Program-made: the position numbers and the translations under genes
The notes under the pieces: generated by a model
Databases searched by the model: none
Told to the model about the DNA's origin: nothing
What the model saw: the letters and a program-made list of their open reading frames with translations, nothing else
Source: Photobacterium frigidiphilum
GTDB lineage: Bacteria > Pseudomonadota > Gammaproteobacteria > Enterobacterales > Vibrionaceae
DNA: 42,010 nucleotides
NCBI RefSeq assembly: GCF_003025615.1
Contig: NZ_PYMJ01000044.1
Span: 1-42,010, forward strand
Reading direction: 5' to 3'
Shown here: one piece after another, positions 35,895-42,010 of the stretch
How the letters are laid out: each line of letters begins with the position of its first letter
Position numbering within the stretch: position 1 is the first letter of the stretch

Positions 35895-36941
35895 ATGAGA
35901 CCTTCTATCCTTGCTATTAGTACCACTATTGCTTTAGCGGCAGTACCCGTAAGTTTTGCTCAGGCAAAAAACACTACATTAGAAAGTACTAAGACTTCGT
36001 CAGAAATTACTATCGATGGTCAAGTCGACGCTGTTTGGAATGATATAAAAGCAGCCAAAATCAAGTTAGGTAAACTGCCCTACAAGCCAAGCAATGGCTA
36101 TGAAGGTATGAAAAAAACAACAGTAGAAATTAAGTCACTCTATGATAAAGAATTTGTTTACTTCTTAATCAGCTATAAAGATCCAACGAAAAGCATTGAC
36201 CGCTTCCCCTGGATAAAACAGGACGATAATAGTTGGAAGCAAATGGTCAACAAAGACAGTACTGGTCACGATAATACCTATTACGAAGATAAATTCGCAG
36301 TATTTTGGGATATCAATGCAGACGGCTTTGCTGAAAAAGGCTGTAACGCCGCATGTCACCGCTCTAAAGACGGCAAAATTGCCGGCAGAGATGACAAAAA
36401 CCCTGCACGTAAATTCACCAAGGAAGGCCAATACCTTGATATGTGGCACTGGAAAGGTGTCCGTACCGGCGCGCATGGTCAGCTAGATGACCAATACGTA
36501 GACAGCAATACTGACCCTAAAGCAAACAAAGGTTGGGGACGTAAAGGTGATGATAAGACTGGTGGCGGTTATGTTAATAATATTAAAGATGGTCAACCTG
36601 CATTCGTGACACCAGAATTAACAGCAAATACGCTTCTTATCCACGAAGCCGAAAAACAACCATTTACTGCCGACTTCAATGCATCAGACCGTATTCCAGG
36701 CTTAACCGGAGCACCATTCACGGGTTCTCGTGGTGATGTAGATGTTGGTGCTGTATGGAAAGATGGTGTTTGGACGTTAGAAATGAAACGTAAGCTTGTT
36801 ACTACCGGTAGCAACGCTGAAACTCAAGACGTTCAGTTTAACGATATGAATAAAGCTTACCCATTTGGTGTGGCGGTATTCGACAACTCTCAAATCAACC
36901 ACGTCTTCCACCGTGGAGTAATGAATTTAGAATTTAAATAA
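35895..36941 (+). CDS. Ethylbenzene-dehydrogenase-related periplasmic haem protein
   Basis: This 348-residue secreted protein carries the haem-binding domain shared with the gamma subunit of ethylbenzene/DMSO-reductase-family enzymes. Signal peptide: MRPSILAISTTIALAAVPVS then FAQA. Family blocks are ITIDGQVDAVWND, FVYFLISYKDPTKSIDRFPW, NTYYEDKFAVFWDINADGF, MWHWKGVRTGAHGQLDDQYVD and GGGYVNNIKDGQPAF. A c-type haem motif with unusual spacing, CNAACH (CX3CH), follows DGFAEKG. I use the ATG at 35895, with AGGAG 6 bases upstream, not the in-frame ATG at 35853. It is the first gene of the nrf-like operon, so it may receive electrons from it. The catalytic role is unknown. Confidence 0.85.
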   Translation: MRPSILAISTTIALAAVPVSFAQAKNTTLESTKTSSEITIDGQVDAVWNDIKAAKIKLGKLPYKPSNGYEGMKKTTVEIKSLYDKEFVYFLISYKDPTKSIDRFPWIKQDDNSWKQMVNKDSTGHDNTYYEDKFAVFWDINADGFAEKGCNAACHRSKDGKIAGRDDKNPARKFTKEGQYLDMWHWKGVRTGAHGQLDDQYVDSNTDPKANKGWGRKGDDKTGGGYVNNIKDGQPAFVTPELTANTLLIHEAEKQPFTADFNASDRIPGLTGAPFTGSRGDVDVGAVWKDGVWTLEMKRKLVTTGSNAETQDVQFNDMNKAYPFGVAVFDNSQINHVFHRGVMNLEFK

Positions 36942-36961
36942 ATTAAACAGTATTTGAGACG

Positions 36962-36997
36962 TTAATATTTAGGCCAGCGCTATGTTGGCCTTATTAA
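36962..36997 (+). promoter_or_regulatory. Intra-operon hairpin after the haem protein gene
   Basis: AGGCCA (36971-36976) pairs with TGGCCT (36986-36991), with AT-rich flanks (TTAATA / TATTAA) extending it. It could attenuate or stabilise the mRNA so that the first gene is expressed more than the rest. Confidence 0.5.
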
Positions 36998-37039
36998 AAC
37001 CTGCTAAATGGCAGAATAAAGATAAGAACGAGAATTACT

Positions 37040-37627
37040 ATGGTTAAATTACGCCGTTTTTCCAGTTTTATTATTTTAAGCCTATTCGTTCTTTGTTCAT
37101 CTTCTGCTTCCTACGCACAAGAAGCCATAAATAGTAAAGCAGCATTAAATAGAGAAGAAGCCGATCAGATCTTCAGCTCACAGATTAATAATGATGACGA
37201 AATGACTATTCTGATCAAAGAAAATAAGCGTTGTATTCGCTGTCATAAAAAGCAACGTTTACTAAAAGACATAAAGCCAATCAAAAGTGTTGGCGCCCAC
37301 TCGAGTCGCAAATTTTATAACAATTGTACGGCTTGCCACGAAAACAAGGGCGCTCATCCAAAAGACGAAACTAGTATTATTAGCTTTGCAGAGCATTCAA
37401 ATATAAGTGCTCAATCTCAGAACGAGCAATGTATCTCTTGCCACTCCCCAAAAGATCTCAGACAAGCGGAATGGACGCATGATGTGCACTTTAAACAGAT
37501 CAACTGCGCGTCTTGTCATGCTCTCCATACTGAGGTTGACCCAATTAAAGGCATTGATAATAAATTTAGAATACAACTGTGTGTAGATTGCCACACAGAA
37601 GACCAAGCACTAGAAGGATATCAATAA
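37040..37627 (+). CDS. nrfB: NrfB-like pentahaem cytochrome c
   Basis: The 195-residue periplasmic cytochrome has a signal peptide (residues 1-26, ending SASYA) and five CxxCH motifs: CIRCH, CTACH, CISCH, CASCH and CVDCH. Size, haem number and position directly before nrfC and nrfD match NrfB, which carries electrons from the NrfCD quinol dehydrogenase to nitrite reductase NrfA in E. coli. No nrfA is present here, so the acceptor is probably different. Its stop overlaps the nrfC start by one base (TAATG). Confidence 0.88.
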   Translation: MVKLRRFSSFIILSLFVLCSSSASYAQEAINSKAALNREEADQIFSSQINNDDEMTILIKENKRCIRCHKKQRLLKDIKPIKSVGAHSSRKFYNNCTACHENKGAHPKDETSIISFAEHSNISAQSQNEQCISCHSPKDLRQAEWTHDVHFKQINCASCHALHTEVDPIKGIDNKFRIQLCVDCHTEDQALEGYQ

Positions 37628-38304
37628 TGGATCACTCTAGACGCAAACTCATTATCGGCTTAGGTGCTGGTGCTATGATTGCAACGACAGGCGTTGCGGG
37701 CACATCTATTATTCAAACAATTGAAATTGATGGTAAACGATATGCCATGATTCACGATGAATCGTTATGTATCGGCTGTGAGGCTTGCGTCAAAGCCTGC
37801 AAAGAAACAAACAATGTACCTGATGGCGTTACCCGTCTTGAAATTGTTAGAAGTGAACCTATTGGTGAATTTCCCGATATTCGTTATAGCTTCTTTAGAA
37901 AGTCTTGTCAGCATTGCGAAAACCCGTCATGTGTCAATGTCTGCCCGACTGGCGCTTCGTACATCGATAAGAAAACGGGAATTGTAGACGTCAATCCAGA
38001 ACGATGTGTTGGCTGTCAATACTGTATTGCTGCTTGTCCTTATAAAGTACGCTACATTGATCCTGTAACAAAATCTGCAGATAAATGCGATTTCTGCCGA
38101 AAATCAAAATTCGCAGAAGGTGAACTTCCGAGTTGCGTTCAAGCTTGTCCAAAACAAGCACTCATTTTTGGTGATCTCAATGATCCAAAAAGTGACATTA
38201 ACATCGTGCTGAAAAATAAAGCCGTCTACCGCTATAAAAAGTATTTAGGTACGAAACCTAAAATGCTCCGTATTCCCGATAAATTCAACGAGGTCCTATC
38301 ATGA
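37627..38304 (+). CDS. nrfC: NrfC-like four-cluster ferredoxin subunit
   Basis: The 225-residue iron-sulfur protein begins with a twin-arginine-type leader (HSRRKLIIGLGAGAMIATTGVAG). It has four cysteine groups for [4Fe-4S] clusters: CIGCEACVKAC, CQHCENPSCVNVCP, CVGCQYCIAACP, and CDFC with SCVQACP. It passes electrons from the quinol-oxidising membrane partner NrfD to NrfB. I choose the ATG at 37627, which overlaps the nrfB stop and starts the leader; the longer frame from 37579 runs inside nrfB. Its end overlaps nrfD (ATGATG). Confidence 0.93.
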   Translation: MDHSRRKLIIGLGAGAMIATTGVAGTSIIQTIEIDGKRYAMIHDESLCIGCEACVKACKETNNVPDGVTRLEIVRSEPIGEFPDIRYSFFRKSCQHCENPSCVNVCPTGASYIDKKTGIVDVNPERCVGCQYCIAACPYKVRYIDPVTKSADKCDFCRKSKFAEGELPSCVQACPKQALIFGDLNDPKSDINIVLKNKAVYRYKKYLGTKPKMLRIPDKFNEVLS

Positions 38305-39287
38305 TGGAATCATTGAATAATGCCTTTCACTTCGACACGCTAGTATGGCACTGGCCTATCGCAATCTACCTCTTTGTTCTTGGGATTTCATCGGGTGCGA
38401 TGTGCCTAGCGTTAGCTATCAAACATTTTGAGCAAGATAAATCAGCACTCTCAAAAAATCCTTTGGTGATCAGCTCGGTTATTTTGGCTGCATCAATGGT
38501 GATTTTAGGGTTGCTAATTCTGATTGTGGACTTAACCAAGCCCCTCGATTTTTGGAAAGTCATTGTTTATCAATTCTCTAATCCACTTTCGGTAATGGGC
38601 CGTGGGGTTACGCTCTTTATTCTCTACCAAATGGCAGTATTTGCATGGATCATGGTGATATTTAAAACGGAAATTCTCAGCCTTTTAAATAAACTTACAC
38701 CTCGTATAGCAAACAACAGAGCTGTGCTATCCATATTTGCTCAACTGGAGAGGTTAGACAAATATCTTGATATCGTTTTAGTTATCTTGTCAATACTGCT
38801 AGGTGTCTATACCGGTTTCCTACTTTCTGCTCTGGTTTCTTACCCTATGTTAAACCAGCCAATACTGCCGTTATTGTTCTTAGCATCAGGCATTTCATCC
38901 GGTATTGCTGCATCTATTTTGATGGCTTATACCCTCTTTTCTGCGAATACAAAAACATTTGGATTCTCCTTGAGCCATCGTATTGAGAAACCGGTGATTA
39001 TCGCAGAAGTGATCTTATTAATGATGTTGATCATCGGGATGAGTTTCGGTGTGCTTGCTGAACAAGAAGCCATTAATCTGGCGGTATTTGGCAGTTTCTG
39101 GGCCTATGTTTTTTGGATTGGCGTTATCGGTATCGGTATCGTATTGCCACTCTTACTCAAAACAGTTTGCTCTGATAATACCCGACAGACAAAAGCATTC
39201 GTGGTGATTTTGCCAGTATTTACCCTTGTGGGTGTCATGTCGCTTCGAATGTTTATTTTATACGCTGGTCAAATGGTGGTGGCTTAA
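38301..39287 (+). CDS. nrfD: NrfD/PsrC-family membrane quinol dehydrogenase subunit
   Basis: The 328-residue polytopic protein has about eight to nine hydrophobic segments and the NrfD/PsrC opening WHWPIAIYLFVLGISSGAM. Further family features are DLTKPLDFWKVIVYQFSNPLSVMGRG and GVYTGFLLSALVSYPMLNQPILPLLFLASGISSG. It oxidises menaquinol or ubiquinol at the membrane and donates to NrfC. It overlaps nrfC by four bases and precedes a tetrahaem cytochrome gene. The E. coli NrfD is similar in length (318). Confidence 0.92.
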   Translation: MMESLNNAFHFDTLVWHWPIAIYLFVLGISSGAMCLALAIKHFEQDKSALSKNPLVISSVILAASMVILGLLILIVDLTKPLDFWKVIVYQFSNPLSVMGRGVTLFILYQMAVFAWIMVIFKTEILSLLNKLTPRIANNRAVLSIFAQLERLDKYLDIVLVILSILLGVYTGFLLSALVSYPMLNQPILPLLFLASGISSGIAASILMAYTLFSANTKTFGFSLSHRIEKPVIIAEVILLMMLIIGMSFGVLAEQEAINLAVFGSFWAYVFWIGVIGIGIVLPLLLKTVCSDNTRQTKAFVVILPVFTLVGVMSLRMFILYAGQMVVA

Positions 39288-39332
39288 TTTCCCAATTCAG
39301 CCACACAATAGAATGATTAAGGAAACACGTTT

Positions 39333-39776
39333 ATGAACATCATTAAATATATGCTGTTTGGCTTGCTCACTTTCAGTTGTTCAATAAGTTGGGCTGAAGA
39401 CTTACCTAACCCAGACGAAGAAAACATAGCTAACTTCCACTTGCTGGATGAAACTTGTGCAGGTCAATGTCACGAAGGTGAAGAGCCATCAGAGGATCTG
39501 GAGTTTGAGTATCGGAGCTGTGTTGAGTGTCACGATACATTGGCCAACCTAGACGGTCGCCAGCATAATATCAAACATCAGGATAGTGAGCAGATGGAAT
39601 GTGTCGAGTGTCATTTGCCTCACGAAGAGTCTGATCCGAAAGAGATGTGTACCGACTGCCATGAAGAGGAAGACGAGGAGTTAGAGGGTTTCTATTCAAT
39701 GCAATTAGAACGTTATCTAAACCTCTATTCAGACTCACCGAAGTTTGTGCATCCGCTTATCAATGGGGCTAGATAA
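39333..39776 (+). CDS. Small tetrahaem cytochrome c (STC / fumarate-reductase haem-domain type)
   Basis: The 147-residue secreted cytochrome has a signal peptide (1-21, ending SISWA) and four haem sites: CAGQCH, CVECH, CVECH and CTDCH. The layout NFH...C..CH...EFEYRSCVECHDTL...H...CVECHLPHEE...CTDCH resembles the small tetrahaem cytochrome of Shewanella and the haem domain of its soluble fumarate reductase. The first site has an extra residue (CX3CH). The protein is very acidic, with a 30-residue C-terminal extension after the last haem. AAGGA precedes the ATG. It is the last gene of the operon and probably a periplasmic electron shuttle. Confidence 0.85.
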   Translation: MNIIKYMLFGLLTFSCSISWAEDLPNPDEENIANFHLLDETCAGQCHEGEEPSEDLEFEYRSCVECHDTLANLDGRQHNIKHQDSEQMECVECHLPHEESDPKEMCTDCHEEEDEELEGFYSMQLERYLNLYSDSPKFVHPLINGAR

Positions 39777-39787
39777 CGACAATAAAT

Positions 39788-39815
39788 AAGTGGGTGTTAT
39801 CACCCACTTCTCTGT
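39788..39815. terminator. Terminator between convergent cytochrome operon and two-component genes
   Basis: The perfect stem AAGTGGGTG (39788-39796) / CACCCACTT (39801-39809) has loop TTAT. AT-rich flanks lie on the left, favouring termination of the minus-strand unit as well. Confidence 0.8.
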
Positions 39816-39835
39816 TCGATATTTATATTGAGTTG

Positions 39836-40468
39836 CTACATTAAAATACGTGATTCAATGTCTATTCCCACCTTAGTTAAGAAGTAGGTTTTTTCATCAT
39901 TTTTAGAAACTAAACCACTTTTTATTAACTGACGTAGATGAAAATTAAACTTGGTATGATCCTTAATACCCACTAAACGACACAAATCCATAAACTTGAG
40001 TCTTTGATGGATATTCAATTGATATATAACATTACGTCGAATCGGGTTTGATAATGCACTAAAGACTAAGTCGCTGTCTTTATCGACTGGGGGAGACTTT
40101 AATGATTTTTCTGCATGTACTTTTTTCAACGTAACAGAGAGCGTTTGTAAGTTAAAAGGCTTAGTTAAAAATTCATCTGCCCCTTTTTTCATCGCGTCTA
40201 CCGCAGTGTCAATCGTCCCAAAAGCCGTCACGATCACGATTCCAATATTAGGATCGGTTTGTTTTAGTACTGCGATAGCATCAATGCCACTTATCCCGCC
40301 CATCACAAAATCCAATAATGCAATATCGTAACTGTGTCGCATAGCACAGCTAATGGCTTGCTCTGCACTCTCACATGCGGTGACTTCAAAGCCATCAAGT
40401 GTTAAAGCTTCAGTGATAACTTCTCGTAAATCTAAGTCATCTTCAGCCAGCAGTAATTTAAGGCTCAT
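39836..40468 (-). CDS. Response regulator with ArsR-like winged-helix output
   Basis: The 210-residue protein has a CheY-like receiver (residues 1-120) with acidic pocket E9-D10-D11, phospho-acceptor Asp53 (ALLDFVMGG), Thr81 and Lys103 (LTKPF). A linker and a C-terminal domain (about 131-205) follow: LSNPIRRNVIYQLNIHQRLKFMDLC, KFNFHLRQLIKSGLVSK. That domain reads as an ArsR/archaeal-type winged helix rather than an OmpR, NarL or NtrC output domain. It overlaps the kinase gene by one base (TAATG, with GGAGAG upstream). It probably controls the convergent cytochrome operon. The target is inferred from position only. Confidence 0.88.
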   Translation of the reverse strand: MSLKLLLAEDDLDLREVITEALTLDGFEVTACESAEQAISCAMRHSYDIALLDFVMGGISGIDAIAVLKQTDPNIGIVIVTAFGTIDTAVDAMKKGADEFLTKPFNLQTLSVTLKKVHAEKSLKSPPVDKDSDLVFSALSNPIRRNVIYQLNIHQRLKFMDLCRLVGIKDHTKFNFHLRQLIKSGLVSKNDEKTYFLTKVGIDIESRILM

Positions 40469-41856
40469 TAGCTCTCCATTGCTAGTTCAATTTCCACACA
40501 CAATCCACTTTTTGTATTGTTAAGGCTTAGCTTACCTTGATTCTGTTCTAAAACTTTTTGACTAAGTGTTAACCCAAGCCCCGTGCCAGTGCTTTTATCT
40601 TTCGTAGTAAAGAAAGGTAATAACACTTTATCCTTAATACTTTCATCAATCCCAGTTCCAAAGTCAGTAATGGATAACTTAATCCGTAATCCTCTCTGTT
40701 CAGCATGAATAAAAATAACTTTCTTATCAATCGAGGCATCAATAGCGTTATTGACAATATTGATCACCACATCTTCTAGTTGTTCTTTGTCCGCATAAAA
40801 ATATAAATCTGTCGGGATATCAATTTCTACTTGGAAATCATTTAATCGATGGGCCATTAATTCAAGCGATTCCTTAATCAATTCAGCAACTGAAAGCCTC
40901 TGTTTAACAGGCATACGTTTATGCGAGAATTGAAGTAACTCTTGGCTAATATGAGCCGCTTTCAACAGGCCTTTACGAATGTGTTCAAGCTGCCTTTGCG
41001 CGTTATCCCGATCGTATTCACTTCTTGCTATTTGTTTTTCAAGCAAATCACACCGCATCAAAGCGCTACTTAACGGCGTTTTTATTTCGTGAGCAATACC
41101 CGAGGCCAACTCACCAATATCTCTCAATTTATCATTATGCAGCACCTGATGAAGTGAACGTTCGATTTGCTGCTGTCTTTCAGCATCAAACAGTTCAAGT
41201 GTCTTTCTTAGGTAGATCAACATCACCAGAGCTAACAAAGTACGAATCATAGGACCGACTATTATATCTTCTATATAAAATAGCCCAGCGAACAATCCAT
41301 AAATTATGATAGAAATGCCTAAGTACCCTACAGCTCCTGCAGCTTTACGCTCTTCCTGCTTCAGCTTCTTGGAATAATTCATAAGGGCGGCGCCAGCTAA
41401 CATTCCCGCACCAGAACCAAATAGCCATCGTATTTGAAATGTAGTTTCTCTTACAAAGATATAGAGGTCTTGGGAGAAATAACGATAAACGACACCAACA
41501 AAAAATAGCGCTGTAACAACTTGGGTAATCAAAAAAAGCTGCGACCGAAAACGCCATTTGGTCATCGCGAGCATTTGTAGAGCAAAATAGCCCAAAGCAA
41601 TAAAGGAAGTCCAAAGTTTTACCACTTTTAATATCTTTACTGTCTGGTGCATCATCAACTCTTCTTGATACACGTGCAGATACAATTCAGACCACTCATG
41701 AAGTCCATGGATAAAACCAAAGATAGCTAACGTTGGAAGCGCAGAGGCAATAGAGAGATGGCTAAATCGCAAATCACGGAAAAAGATAGTAAAGCCAATA
41801 GCAATAAAAATTAAGCCATAAAGCATATAGAGACTAAATACGAAAAGTTCTTGCAT
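40468..41856 (-). CDS. Multi-spanning membrane sensor histidine kinase
   Basis: The 462-residue kinase has an N-terminal membrane domain of seven to eight hydrophobic segments (residues 1-225, with FGFIHGLHEWSELYL). A short coiled coil precedes HisKA (GELASGIAHEIKTPLSSALMRC) and HATPase (N box IVNNAIDAS, G1 DFGTGID, PFFTTKDKSTGTGLGL). I take the ATG at 41856; the frame runs open to 42000, but the extra 48 residues are Cys/Arg-rich and not membrane-like. The sensor has no PAS or periplasmic domain, so it may detect a membrane or redox signal, including a haem or quinone through its histidines. It pairs with the response regulator at 39836. Confidence 0.88.
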   Translation of the reverse strand: MQELFVFSLYMLYGLIFIAIGFTIFFRDLRFSHLSIASALPTLAIFGFIHGLHEWSELYLHVYQEELMMHQTVKILKVVKLWTSFIALGYFALQMLAMTKWRFRSQLFLITQVVTALFFVGVVYRYFSQDLYIFVRETTFQIRWLFGSGAGMLAGAALMNYSKKLKQEERKAAGAVGYLGISIIIYGLFAGLFYIEDIIVGPMIRTLLALVMLIYLRKTLELFDAERQQQIERSLHQVLHNDKLRDIGELASGIAHEIKTPLSSALMRCDLLEKQIARSEYDRDNAQRQLEHIRKGLLKAAHISQELLQFSHKRMPVKQRLSVAELIKESLELMAHRLNDFQVEIDIPTDLYFYADKEQLEDVVINIVNNAIDASIDKKVIFIHAEQRGLRIKLSITDFGTGIDESIKDKVLLPFFTTKDKSTGTGLGLTLSQKVLEQNQGKLSLNNTKSGLCVEIELAMES

Positions 41857-42010
41857 TGAAGTACTCTGATCTCTGGATAGAGTGTAAGCGTCTGGGCAAC
41901 GACACCTAGCTATGCTTAATATTCCATGGCAGCAACGCGTCAATATTATTCGGTTTTTCAGCAATCTGCTGCAAGCAGGTTGCGATATAATCATGAACAA
42001 GAAGATTATT
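41857..42010. other. Right edge, upstream of the histidine kinase gene
   Basis: No gene is identified. It contains the probable promoter region of the kinase operon, but I see no clear hexamers. Confidence 0.35.

Noticed and set aside
41857..42000. N-terminal extension of the histidine kinase frame (48 residues)
   Set aside because: The extra residues are rich in Cys and Arg and unlike a membrane sensor start; the ATG at 41856 begins a normal hydrophobic segment.

Overview
The window looks like chromosomal DNA of a marine gammaproteobacterium of the Vibrionaceae, most likely Photobacterium. This rests on low-GC coding sequence, an E. coli-like ebgRAC-ygjI cluster, artPIQM, a small protein resembling a family I associate with Vibrio and its relatives, many signalling proteins, and an anaerobic cytochrome operon. 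Gene density is high and no intact mobile element is visible.

Layout. (1) 1-7985: mixed small operons. A truncated cytochrome c' gene is divergent from a cytochrome b561 gene across a striking nested palindrome, followed by a MarR regulator, an unknown gene, a second-type peptide deformylase, the nucleosidase RihA, a cysteine-pair unknown, a WYL regulator of the BrxR/CapW type, a lipoprotein, a small membrane protein and a YqaB-like HAD phosphatase. (2) 8519-11414: artPIQM arginine importer. (3) 11524-27268: a galactose/beta-galactoside island: ygjH, a chemoreceptor, galR, galETKM (minus strand), ebgR, ebgA, ebgC, ygjI. GalR-type operators lie before galE (two), galR and the ygjH/chemoreceptor gap. 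A different motif, TTTTACTAAAA, recurs before ebgR and ebgA. EbgAC would release galactose from a beta-galactoside, GalM/K/T/E would feed it into glycolysis, and YgjI is the linked permease. (4) 27532-34712: a PAS-GGDEF-EAL protein, a small disordered protein, the glutamate carrier GltS, a DUF5062-like protein and an orphan ParA ATPase. (5) 35020-35339: three identical tRNA-Val(GAC) genes in tandem, followed by relics of an IS6-type transposase and a rhodanese domain. (6) 35895-41856: a respiratory module: an ethylbenzene-dehydrogenase-like haem protein, an NrfB-like pentahaem cytochrome, NrfC, NrfD and a small tetrahaem cytochrome, convergent with a histidine kinase/response regulator pair.

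The best candidate for an undescribed system is region 6. It is a quinol-oxidising NrfBCD-like electron conduit with no nitrite reductase (NrfA) in view. Two accessory haem proteins each carry a CX3CH haem motif. The adjacent two-component pair has an uncharacterised multi-spanning membrane sensor and a response regulator ending in an ArsR-like winged helix. The island in region 3 is also notable because gal and ebg regulation are interleaved and because an amino-acid-type permease is tied to a beta-galactosidase.

All identifications come from reading the sequence and from memory of protein families. No database search was run.
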